Assembly (NCBI RefSeq): GCF_900110865.1
Contig: NZ_FOFD01000009.1
Coordinates: 50,650 to 114,649 of the forward strand
Direction of reading: 5' to 3'
DNA: 64,000 bases
DNA from: Natrinema salaciae
Lineage (GTDB): Archaea > Halobacteriota > Halobacteria > Halobacteriales > Natrialbaceae
Both the position numbers and the translations under genes were made by a program. The notes below the pieces were generated by a model. It ran no database searches. It was not told where the DNA came from and saw only the letters and a program-made list of their open reading frames with translations. This document shows, in pieces, positions 1 through 7,366 of the stretch (position 1 is its first letter; the number at the start of each line of letters is the position of its first letter).

Positions 1-201
1 GAGCAGTTGGTACCCGTCATCGAGGACGGGAAGCGGGTCTCCGAACTGCCGGACCTCGATCGCATTCGAGACACCGCGACCGCGAAGCGACGGATGCTCC
101 CCGTCGAACATCGACGAATCGACGATCCCGACCCGTATCCCGTTCAGATCGGCGAGAAACTCCGGCAGGAGACCGACCGACTGAGACGAACGCTCGAGTA
201 G
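1..201 (+). CDS. C-terminal end of a nicotinate phosphoribosyltransferase-like protein (partial)
   Basis: The reading frame is open from the first base of the window and ends in TAG at 199-201, so only the last 66 residues are present. The segment (VPVIEDGKRVSELPDL, then LPVEHRRIDDPDPYPV) resembles the C-terminal tail of archaeal and bacterial nicotinate phosphoribosyltransferases, which salvage nicotinate into NAD. No catalytic residue lies in this fragment, so the family call rests on tail resemblance recalled from memory and is only moderately sure. Confidence 0.5.
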   Translation, partial: EQLVPVIEDGKRVSELPDLDRIRDTATAKRRMLPVEHRRIDDPDPYPVQIGEKLRQETDRLRRTLE

Positions 202-320
202 CCGACGCGGGTCGGCCACGATCGGTGATCGCGGCTCGGTTCCTCCCGGACGCCGACCGACTGTCGACGGCGTCCGGCACCGTCGGCGGTCGTACTGCGC
301 CGTCGGTCGCGGTCACGGTA

Positions 321-326
321 TTATAT
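321..326 (+). promoter_or_regulatory. TATA box of the UspA gene
   Basis: TTATAT lies 24-29 nt before the ATG at 350. This is the spacing expected for a leaderless haloarchaeal transcript that starts at or near the start codon. Confidence 0.55.
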
Positions 327-349
327 CGATGGGACGCGTAACGTGACGC

Positions 350-775
350 ATGAGTGACCGACTCCTCGTACCGTACGACGGTTCGGACCCGGCGGAAGAC
401 GCACTCGAGTACGCACTCGAGACGTTCCCGGACGGGGACGTCGTCGCCCTGTACGTCGTTCCGGTTCCGGAAGGCTACTGGGCGGCATTTCAGGAACCAG
501 ACGAACGGATTCCCGCGGCCGACGGGGCACACGACCACGGACGCGATATCCTCGACGAAGCGGCCGATGTCGCCGCGAACCGCGACCGCGAGATCGAGAC
601 GGAAATCGCTACCGGAAAACCCGATCACGAGATCGTCGAGCGGGCGGTGGACGGCGCGTACGATACGATCGTCATCGGCAGCCACGGGCGAGAGGGAATC
701 TCGCGTATCCTGCTGGGGAGCGTCGCGGAAAACGTCGTTCGTCGGTCGCCGATACCGGTCGTCGTGGTTCGGTAG
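350..775 (+). CDS. Universal stress protein, UspA family
   Basis: A single-domain Usp protein of 141 residues, the usual family length. It opens with the typical strand-loop LLVPYDGSDPAEDALEYAL and closes with the nucleotide-binding signature G-x2-G-x9-G(S/T), seen as IGSHGREGISRILLGSVAE. Such proteins are cytoplasmic, bind ATP or dimerise, and are linked to stress survival; the specific role cannot be read from sequence. The start is supported by the TATA box at 321. It appears to be a single-gene transcript. Confidence 0.92.
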   Translation: MSDRLLVPYDGSDPAEDALEYALETFPDGDVVALYVVPVPEGYWAAFQEPDERIPAADGAHDHGRDILDEAADVAANRDREIETEIATGKPDHEIVERAVDGAYDTIVIGSHGREGISRILLGSVAENVVRRSPIPVVVVR

Positions 776-916
776 CGTCGACACCGTTCGACGCGACGGC
801 GCACGATCGATTCTGGCCAGGAGACCGGCGACCGAGACGCTCCAGCGGCTCGTAACGTCGCCCGATGGCGAGAGAGCGGGTCGAACCGAGTGACCACGAG
901 CTTCGCGGCGTGGTCG

Positions 917-924
917 TTTTATAT
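917..924 (+). promoter_or_regulatory. TATA box of the flavodoxin gene
   Basis: TTTTATAT ends about 30 nt before the ATG at 954, consistent with a transcript with a very short leader. Confidence 0.45.
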
Positions 925-953
925 CTGCGCTCGAGGTAGCGGACGCCGAGACG

Positions 954-1547
954 ATGGCATCGGTTCTCGTCCTCTACGGCACCGGTGAGGGGCAGACGCG
1001 AGACGTCGCCGCCCGCATTACCGAGACGTTGGACGACCGCGGTCACGACGTAACGGCGATCGACGCCGACGACCGTCCAGCGACGGTCGACCTCGACGGG
1101 TTCGACGCGGTCCTCGTCGGCGCGTCGATTCACGCCGGGACACACCAGTCGTCGGTTCTCGAGTTCGTGCGATCGAATCGGGCGGCGCTGGGTGCAATGC
1201 CGACGGCGTTCTTTCAGGTGTCACTGTCGTCCGCGACCGAGGACGGTCGCGCGCAAGCGGCGGGCTACTTCGAGGCGTTCGTCGACGAGACGGAGTGGCA
1301 CCCCGACCGAGTCGGGTTCTTCGGCGGCGCGTTGCGCTATTCGGAGTACGGGTTCCTCAAGCGGCTACTGATGAAACAAATCGCCAGGCGGACGCTCTCG
1401 GACACGCCCGAAGCCGACGCGTCGGGGGACGTCGAGTTCACGGACTGGGACGAAGTCGAGGCCTTCGCCCGCGACGTCGCTGCGTTCGTCGAAGGCCGGT
1501 TGGGCGTCGCGCCGCCGGCCGCGGGCGAGCGGACGGAATCGGAGTGA
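954..1547 (+). CDS. HemG-like flavodoxin-domain protein (menaquinone-dependent protoporphyrinogen oxidase family)
   Basis: The 197-residue protein starts with a flavodoxin FMN-phosphate loop (LVLYGTGEGQTRDVAARI). It then shows the pattern of HemG-type proteins: GASIHAGTHQSSVLEFV, PTAFFQVSLSSA, FFGGALRYSEYGFLKR and a closing EFTDWDEVEAFA. In bacteria HemG oxidises protoporphyrinogen IX with menaquinone. In haloarchaea the exact substrate is unproved, and the protein could be a general flavodoxin-type electron carrier. It stands alone between UspA and a convergent aminotransferase gene. Confidence 0.85.
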   Translation: MASVLVLYGTGEGQTRDVAARITETLDDRGHDVTAIDADDRPATVDLDGFDAVLVGASIHAGTHQSSVLEFVRSNRAALGAMPTAFFQVSLSSATEDGRAQAAGYFEAFVDETEWHPDRVGFFGGALRYSEYGFLKRLLMKQIARRTLSDTPEADASGDVEFTDWDEVEAFARDVAAFVEGRLGVAPPAAGERTESE

Positions 1548-1649
1548 GCGCTCGCGGTCCACGAGTACCGATCCCGGGACGACGACGGATCGCTCGAGGA
1601 ACGCGGCCCGTACCGCTTGCAAAGTCGGGAAAGCCGACGCCAATCTGTC

Positions 1650-2783
1650 CTACCACTCCCGCTCCAGTCCCTCGAGTAATCGATCGATATCGGTCGCGGT
1701 ATTGACCGCGTGGACTGAGGCCCGAACGGCGTTCGGTTCGGGAAGCGCTCGAACGACGATCCCGTCGGCCGCGAGGCGCTCGACGGTCGCCGCCGGGTCG
1801 TCGGTGTCGATCGTCACCAGCCCGGACTCCGGAGCCGACGGACTCCGAAGCCGATCGTCGGGGACGCTGTCGGCCAGCCGTTCGGCGAGACGACGGGCGC
1901 GAGCTTCGATTCGGTCGATGCCGACTTCGTCGATCACGTCGATCGCTTCCCGGAGCGCGACGTGGGGTGCCGGGTTCGCCGATCCGACTTCGAATCGACG
2001 CGCGCCGGCCGCGAACTCGTAGGGGTCCGCGGTCGGCGTCTCGACGCTCCGATAGCCGACCGTTCGCGGCTCGAGGCCGTCGGCGACGTCTCGATCGACG
2101 TAGAGGAATCCGCCACCCCACAGCCCCAACAGCCACTTGTGCCCGGCGGCGGCGACCGCGTCGGCGCCCCACTTCGCGACGTCCATCGGCAGCTGTCCGG
2201 GCACCTGCACGGCGTCGACGAGCGTAAACGCGCCGGCCTCGTGGGCGATGTCGACCAGTTCCGCCACCGGCAGCCGCGTTCCGTGAGTCCACGTAACCGC
2301 GCTGAAACAGGCGAGTCTGGCGTCGGCGACGGCCTCGGCGAACCGATCGAGGTCGATTCTGCCGTCGTTCGTCTCGACGACGCGAACCCTGACGCCCTCC
2401 CGCTCGAGGCGCTGCCAGGGGAGCGTTCCGGCCGGATGCTCGAGGTCCGTTCGGACGACGACATCGCCGGGCTGCCAGTCGATCGCGTTCGCGACGGCGT
2501 TGAGTCCGGCAGTCGTGCTCTCGGTGAGCGCGATCTCGTCCGGTTCGGCCCCGACGAACGACGCGACCGTCTCTCGCGTGCGGTCGAACGCCCGAAACGC
2601 GGTGTCGTAGGGGTCGTCCGCGACCGGCGCGTCGTACTCGTGTTCGCGGACGAACTCGTCGGCGGCGTCGACCACGTACTTCGGGCTCGGCCCGTGTGCG
2701 CCGAAGTTGAGATAGGCGCTCTCCTGCAGGGCGGGGATATCCGCCCGGAGTTCGGCTGGCGTCATCGTCATAAACGGTTGCAT
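1650..2783 (-). CDS. Class V aminotransferase (cysteine desulfurase-like, PLP enzyme)
   Basis: A full-length fold-type I PLP enzyme of 377 residues. The N-terminus shows LNFGAHGPSP. The cofactor region shows TESTTAGLNAV and TLVDAVQVPGQLPMD, and the Schiff-base lysine sits in AAGHKWLLG. A C-terminal small domain follows. The family includes cysteine desulfurases, isopenicillin-N-epimerase-like and kynureninase-like enzymes; the substrate is not evident. The start at 2783 is favoured because ATTATTG about 27 nt upstream can serve as a TATA box; ATGs at codons 5 and 7 are alternatives. Confidence 0.88.
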   Translation of the reverse strand: MQPFMTMTPAELRADIPALQESAYLNFGAHGPSPKYVVDAADEFVREHEYDAPVADDPYDTAFRAFDRTRETVASFVGAEPDEIALTESTTAGLNAVANAIDWQPGDVVVRTDLEHPAGTLPWQRLEREGVRVRVVETNDGRIDLDRFAEAVADARLACFSAVTWTHGTRLPVAELVDIAHEAGAFTLVDAVQVPGQLPMDVAKWGADAVAAAGHKWLLGLWGGGFLYVDRDVADGLEPRTVGYRSVETPTADPYEFAAGARRFEVGSANPAPHVALREAIDVIDEVGIDRIEARARRLAERLADSVPDDRLRSPSAPESGLVTIDTDDPAATVERLAADGIVVRALPEPNAVRASVHAVNTATDIDRLLEGLEREW

Positions 2784-2910
2784 TACTCGTCCCTACGGAG
2801 GCAGCCGTCAATAATCTTGGGACGATTATGAAATATTGGTTGCCGAACTCACCGAGCGAACGATCCATCGACGGGTGCGCCGACGGGGATCACGTCCGAC
2901 GACCGTCGGC

Positions 2911-3513
2911 TCAGTCGTCTGCCCGTTCGAACAGCAGCGCATAGTGATACGGCGGCAGTTCGATTCGCTCCTCGAGCGAGAACGTCGCACACCCTCGCAC
3001 GACGGACGCCGTCTCGTCGGGGGACAGCCGCAGGTCGGTCGGTGGCCCCCGGGGTTCGCCCGCGACGGTGGTCGTCTCACGCCGCTGGGCGTGCCAGTTG
3101 ACGACGACGAACCGCCCGCCTGGACGGAGTGACTCCGAGGCCTGCCGGACGAACCCCTGCTGGTCGTCGATTCCGTGGAACGTGTTCGCGACCAGCACCG
3201 TCTCGACGCGTTCCGGGAGCAGCGCCGCCATCCGTCGCGCGTCGCCGTGAACGGGTACGACGTTCTCGATCCGCTGTCGTTCGGCGACGCGAACGCACTC
3301 CTCGAGCAACGACTCCTCGAGGTCGAGCGCGTAGACCGGTTCGGGATCGGTGATCCGGGCGGCGGGAAGCGCGAAGTAGCCGTTCCCGCAGGCGACCGCA
3401 GCGACCGACTGACACGAGGCGATCCCGAGGCGGCGGAGCGTCGAGCCGGGCGTCGGCCAGAGCCGTCCCCACCAGTCCCAGTCGGGTTGCCCCGTGTTCC
3501 GAAATCGCTCCAT
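2911..3513 (-). CDS. Class I SAM-dependent methyltransferase
   Basis: A 200-residue cytoplasmic methyltransferase. The glycine-rich SAM site is VAAVACGNGYFALPAA, followed by the acidic ribose-binding residue in YALDLEESLLEE, then VHGDARRM and VLVANTFHGI, and motif III GGRFVVVNWH. The C-terminus has an aromatic-hydrophobic tail. The substrate is unknown. It starts 9 nt after the stop of the small membrane protein at 3523-3747, so the two are probably co-transcribed. Confidence 0.88.
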   Translation of the reverse strand: MERFRNTGQPDWDWWGRLWPTPGSTLRRLGIASCQSVAAVACGNGYFALPAARITDPEPVYALDLEESLLEECVRVAERQRIENVVPVHGDARRMAALLPERVETVLVANTFHGIDDQQGFVRQASESLRPGGRFVVVNWHAQRRETTTVAGEPRGPPTDLRLSPDETASVVRGCATFSLEERIELPPYHYALLFERADD

Positions 3514-3522
3514 CGATGGCAG

Positions 3523-3747
3523 TTAGCCGGACTCGGACGTATCGACGCCCAGAATCCGATACAGGAGACAGATTCGAGTCAGCGCGGTCCCGAGGAGGAC
3601 GGCCCCAACCACCACCGCGAGGACGCCCACCACCGTCCCGAACTCGAGTGCGCCGACGAGCGTCGCGACGCCGATGGCTGCCAGGACTGCGCCGCCGACC
3701 GCTCGGCCGATCCGGTCCGTCGATCCGATATTGTTCTTCATACCCAT
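3523..3747 (-). CDS. Small membrane protein, DUF2892/YgaP-type transmembrane domain
   Basis: The reading frame is longer upstream, but the natural start is the ATG at 3747 (MGMKNNIGSTDRIGRAVGG), giving 74 residues. Two hydrophobic helices (about residues 16-33 and 36-54) are followed by TRICLLYRILGVDT. The N-terminal NxGxxDRxxR pattern and the final CxxYxxxGxxT are hallmarks of DUF2892, the membrane anchor often found with rhodanese proteins. It is first in a likely operon with the methyltransferase. Confidence 0.85.
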   Translation of the reverse strand: MGMKNNIGSTDRIGRAVGGAVLAAIGVATLVGALEFGTVVGVLAVVVGAVLLGTALTRICLLYRILGVDTSESG

Positions 3748-3766
3748 AAATGCCAAAGACTGAGGG

Positions 3767-5065
3767 TTAAGCGTTTCCCGAATTCCCGGATTCGGGGACC
3801 GAGCCGGACGCTTCGGTTTCGTCGACCGCGGCCGCCCACAGTTCGGGGAGGCGCGCGTATATCGTCGCGTTCCCGACGAGTGCATCGACGGTCGTGTACT
3901 CGTCGACCGCGTGGACGGTGTCCGTTCCGAGCGCGAACTCGACCGTCGGAATCCCGGCGTTTCGAACCTTCTTCGCGTCGCCGCCGCCGGTCGCGCTCCG
4001 CCGATACACCCGATCGCCGGTCACCGTTTCGGCGGTCGACGCGACGGCCTCGACGAGCGGACTCCCGACCGGTTCGGCGGTGCCGACGCTCCAGGAGACG
4101 TCGGCGATCGTGATGCCGTCGCAGTCGGCGACACAGTCCCGGATTTCCGAGAGGACGTCGGACGTCCGGACGCCGGCGGTCAACCGGATATCGACCGCCG
4201 CACGGGCGGACCCGGGAACGCTGTTGATCGCTTCCCCGCCGTCGAGAATCCCGAGGTTGATCGTCGGGTACCGAAAGAGATCGCGGGCGGTCTCGGTGCC
4301 CATCGTCGGCGCGTAGTACTCGACCGACTCTTCGAGTATCGGTTCGAACGCGGGATCGATACGCAGTCGCCGCGTCCCGAAGCGTTCTCGGAGCGTCGTG
4401 ACCGCCCCGTAGAGCCGATCGATCGCGTTCTCGCCGAGCACCGGACGGGAGCCGTGTGCGGCCTCGCCGGTCGCCTCGAGCGTCAGCCAGATGCTCCCTC
4501 GGTCGGCGACCGTCACCGAGTGGCGTCCCTCCTCGCAGGTCGTCTCGCCGATGATGCAGGCGTCGGCGTCGAGGCGATCGGCCTCGAGTACCGCCGGGAG
4601 GCCGGCGTCGCCGCCGACTTCCTCGTCGCTGACGAACGCGAACGCGAGATCGCCGGGCGGTTCGGTGTCGGTCTCGACGAACGCGCGAACGACGAACAGC
4701 ATCGCCGCGACCGCGCCCTTCATGTCCGTCGCGCCGCGGCCGTAGAGCCGGTCGCCGACGCGCTCCCCGAGCGGATCGTGCGACCAGGCGTCGGCGTCGA
4801 ACGGCACCGTATCGAGGTGGCCGTTGTACAGCAGCGTTCGATCGCTCGCGCCCGGAAGCGTCACGAGGAGGTTGGGCTTCGCCGGATCGATCGCGACCCG
4901 CTCGACGTCGACCGGAAACGGCGATAGATACTCCTCGAGCAGGGCGACGATTTCCCGCGTGTCGCCGGGCGGATTCGACGTGTCGATCGCGAGCAGGTCG
5001 CGCGCGAGGTCGATCAGGTCCGCGCGGTGGTCGGCGACGTACGCCTCGAGTTCGGCTGTCGTCAT
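3767..5065 (-). CDS. M20-family metallopeptidase (ArgE/DapE/ACY1/CPG2-like deacylase)
   Basis: A 432-residue zinc amidohydrolase. Metal-site motifs are visible: NGHLDTVPFD, GRGATDMKGAVAAML with the conserved Asp and Lys-Gly, FVSDEEVGGDAGL with the general-base Glu-Glu, and a late TVEFALGTDTVHAVDEY with the C-terminal His ligand. The central dimerisation domain carries TLEATGEAAHGSRP. The family cleaves acylated amino acids or short peptides; the substrate is open. It starts 7 nt after the stop of the flavoprotein gene upstream, so the two form an operon. Confidence 0.9.
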   Translation of the reverse strand: MTTAELEAYVADHRADLIDLARDLLAIDTSNPPGDTREIVALLEEYLSPFPVDVERVAIDPAKPNLLVTLPGASDRTLLYNGHLDTVPFDADAWSHDPLGERVGDRLYGRGATDMKGAVAAMLFVVRAFVETDTEPPGDLAFAFVSDEEVGGDAGLPAVLEADRLDADACIIGETTCEEGRHSVTVADRGSIWLTLEATGEAAHGSRPVLGENAIDRLYGAVTTLRERFGTRRLRIDPAFEPILEESVEYYAPTMGTETARDLFRYPTINLGILDGGEAINSVPGSARAAVDIRLTAGVRTSDVLSEIRDCVADCDGITIADVSWSVGTAEPVGSPLVEAVASTAETVTGDRVYRRSATGGGDAKKVRNAGIPTVEFALGTDTVHAVDEYTTVDALVGNATIYARLPELWAAAVDETEASGSVPESGNSGNA

Positions 5066-5072
5066 CGCGATC

Positions 5073-6419
5073 TCACTCGAGTTTCCCGGCGAGAACCTTC
5101 GCCGCAGTGAGGATCGGGTCCCAGACGGGGCTGAACGGCGGCGCGTACGCCAGGTCCGCGTTCTGCAGTTCGGTGACGGTCATGTCGGCCGTCAGCGCCG
5201 TGGTAACGGTGTCGATGCGCTTTGCCCCCTCGCGGCCGACGACGGTGCCGCCGAGCAGCCTGCCGCTCTCGCGATCGGCGACCAGCGTGACGGTGAGCTC
5301 CGCGCCGTCGGGGTAGTAGTGGGCGCGCGTCGACGCCGAGATCGTCACCGAAACGGGATCGAAGCCCGCCTCGCGGGCCCGCTCCTCGTCGACGATCCCC
5401 GTCCGGGCCGCGCCGAGGTCGAACGCCTTCACGATCGCGGTGCCCGCGATCTCGCCGACCGGCGTCGGGTCCCCGGTGACGGTCTGTCCGATCGCCCGGC
5501 CCGCGCGGTTGGCGGTCAGCGCCAGCGGGACGTGGTCCGGTTCGCCGGTCACGACGTGGGTCGCCTCGGCGCAGTCGCCCGCCGCGTAGACGTTCTCGTC
5601 GTTCGTGCGCCCGTACTCGTCGGTCGCGACGGCGCCGGTTGGGCCCAGTTCGATCCCGGCCGCCTCGGCGAGGTCGGTGTTGGGTGCCACGCCGACGCCG
5701 ACGATCGCGATGTCCGCGGCGACGACCTCGTCCTCCAGTTCGACGCCGTCGACCCGCTCGTCGCCGACGAAGCCCGACACGGCGGTCTCGAGGTGGAGGT
5801 CGACGCCCTGCTCGCGGAGGTGGTCCTCGACGACCGCGGCGACGGCCTCGCCGAACGGCTGGAGGACGTGGGGTAGCATCTCGTAGAGGTGGACGTCGAC
5901 GCCGCGGGCCGACAGCGCTTCGGCCATCTCGATACCGACGTAGCCCCCGCCGACGATCGCAGCGGTCTCGGGGCCGTGCACGGTGACGTACTCCTCGATG
6001 GCGTCGGCCTCGTCCATGTCGTGGATGGTGAACACGCCCTCGAGTCCCAGCCCCTCGAACGGCGGCTCGATCGCGCTCGCGCCCGTTGCGACGAGCAGGT
6101 CGTCGTAGGGTTGTTCGTCGGTCCCGTCGTCAGTCTCGACCGTCACCGTCTGGAGTTCGGTGTCGACGTCGACGACCTCCGCGCCCGTTCGCAGGTCGAC
6201 GTCCCGTTCCTCCCGGAACTCCTCGGGAGTCACGGTGACGAGGTCGTCTAGCTCGTCGACGGCTCCCTTCACGTAGTACGGCATCCCGCAGGCGGCGTAG
6301 GAGACCCACTCGCCCTTCTCGAAGACGATCACCTCGCGGTCGGGATCGTCGCGTTTCGCCTTACTCGCGGCGCTCATTCCGGCTGCGTCACCGCCGACGA
6401 CCACGAACGTCTCGGTCAT
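5073..6419 (-). CDS. FAD-dependent pyridine nucleotide-disulfide oxidoreductase (CoA-disulfide reductase / NADH oxidase type)
   Basis: A 448-residue flavoprotein. The N-terminal FAD site is VVVGGDAAGMSAASKA. The single redox cysteine lies in SYAACGMPYYV, the hallmark of the CoA-disulfide reductase/NADH oxidase/polysulfide reductase group. The NAD(P) site is AAIVGGGYVGIEMAEAL, and the second FAD motif is VYAAGDCAEATHVV. A C-terminal dimerisation domain is present. It probably acts on CoA disulfide, persulfide or oxygen; sequence cannot choose. Upstream, TATAATATT occurs around 6468-6476. Confidence 0.9.
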   Translation of the reverse strand: MTETFVVVGGDAAGMSAASKAKRDDPDREVIVFEKGEWVSYAACGMPYYVKGAVDELDDLVTVTPEEFREERDVDLRTGAEVVDVDTELQTVTVETDDGTDEQPYDDLLVATGASAIEPPFEGLGLEGVFTIHDMDEADAIEEYVTVHGPETAAIVGGGYVGIEMAEALSARGVDVHLYEMLPHVLQPFGEAVAAVVEDHLREQGVDLHLETAVSGFVGDERVDGVELEDEVVAADIAIVGVGVAPNTDLAEAAGIELGPTGAVATDEYGRTNDENVYAAGDCAEATHVVTGEPDHVPLALTANRAGRAIGQTVTGDPTPVGEIAGTAIVKAFDLGAARTGIVDEERAREAGFDPVSVTISASTRAHYYPDGAELTVTLVADRESGRLLGGTVVGREGAKRIDTVTTALTADMTVTELQNADLAYAPPFSPVWDPILTAAKVLAGKLE

Positions 6420-6559
6420 ACGCGAATAGTGGGGCGGTAGCGCCTAAAGTATTTCGAGGAATTCCCAATATTATACAACTCACTGTGACCGACGACTTCG
6501 GCAGCACGTCGACTGCGTCGATCCGCTATACCCGAACGCGAGACCGATACGTGTTCGGG

Positions 6560-6574
6560 CGATTTGCCGAGTCG
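6560..6574. promoter_or_regulatory. Half copy of the CGATTTGC palindrome
   Basis: CGATTTGCCGAGTCG is identical to the first 15 bases of the perfect palindrome at 24273-24295, but the second arm is not conserved here. It lies between the divergent genes starting at 6419 and 6704. It may be a decayed or weak site. Confidence 0.3.
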
Positions 6575-6651
6575 ACGGTCGTCGTCCGCCATCGGCAGTT
6601 CGCTGGCGGCTACCGAACCTCGTATTCGTAACCGCTCGCCGACTACACTTT

Positions 6652-6669
6652 GGATTGCAAAGCAATTCC
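6652..6669. promoter_or_regulatory. Dyad upstream of the Lrp-TRASH regulator gene
   Basis: The inverted repeat has arms ATTGC and GCAAT around AAA, extended imperfectly by GG and TCC on the two sides. It ends 34 nt before the ATG at 6704, so it covers the expected core promoter. The CTTTGGATT that opens it recurs in front of the copA dyad. It is a candidate binding site for the Lrp protein itself. Confidence 0.4.
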
Positions 6670-6703
6670 GGAGGTATATCCCGGCTCGGCACGTACGACC
6701 CCC

Positions 6704-7303
6704 ATGCGAGACCTCGACGAAACCGACATGGAAATCCTGCGACTGCTCGGTGAGGACGCCAGACGACCGTTCAGCGACATCGCCGACCGGGTCGATCTCT
6801 CCGGGCCGGCCGTCTCGGACCGCGTCGAGCGACTGCAAGAGGCGGGCGTCATCAATCGCTTTACCGTCGACGTCGACCACTCGCAACTCCGAGCCGGCGT
6901 CCCGGTATTCGTTCAGTTATCGGGCGGGATCGGTGCCGTCGACGACCTCAGAGACCGAATCGACGACGCCGACGCGGTCGAACACGTGTTCGTCACCGCG
7001 GACGGCGAACTCTGGTTTTACGCCCGCGCACAGGTCGGAACCGTTCGCCAGTGGATCGACGGGCTGGTCGGCGACGGTGACGACGTCGATGACATCGAGT
7101 ACGCGGTAACGTTGATCGACGACGTCGAGTGGCAGCCCTCGCTCGACGGAACCGAGTTCGCGCTCACCTGCGCCGAGTGCGGCAACACCGTCGATAACGA
7201 AGGCGAGTCGACGAGCATCGACGGCCAGCTGTATCACTTCTGCTGTCCGTCGTGTCTGAGTCGGTTCGAGGATCGGTACGACCGCCTCGAGGAGAACGCG
7301 TAA
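6704..7303 (+). CDS. Lrp/AsnC-family regulator with C-terminal TRASH metal-sensing domain (copper regulator)
   Basis: A 199-residue protein. Residues 1-60 are an AsnC-type helix-turn-helix (DLDETDMEILRLLGEDARRPFSDIA, then VSDRVERLQEAGVI). The middle is an RAM-like ligand/oligomerisation domain. The last 45 residues form a TRASH domain with four cysteines (LTCAECGNTV, then YHFCCPSCLSRF). The combination is known from Halobacterium VNG1179C, needed for copper-induced expression of the neighbouring P-type ATPase. The ATG at 6704 is preferred over an in-frame start 18 codons upstream because it begins exactly at the HTH domain. copA follows 63 nt downstream on the same strand. Confidence 0.9.
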   Translation: MRDLDETDMEILRLLGEDARRPFSDIADRVDLSGPAVSDRVERLQEAGVINRFTVDVDHSQLRAGVPVFVQLSGGIGAVDDLRDRIDDADAVEHVFVTADGELWFYARAQVGTVRQWIDGLVGDGDDVDDIEYAVTLIDDVEWQPSLDGTEFALTCAECGNTVDNEGESTSIDGQLYHFCCPSCLSRFEDRYDRLEENA

Positions 7304-7343
7304 TCGGTTCGGATTCGAAAGAACGGCTCGCCGTCTCCTTTGG

Positions 7344-7358
7344 ATTTCTATCAGAAAT
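7344..7358. promoter_or_regulatory. Dyad in front of copA
   Basis: A perfect inverted repeat: ATTTCT, spacer ATC, AGAAAT. It is preceded by CTTTGG, as is the dyad upstream of the regulator gene. It lies just upstream of copA and is a candidate copper-regulator site. Confidence 0.4.
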
Positions 7359-7366
7359 AGAGGTAA

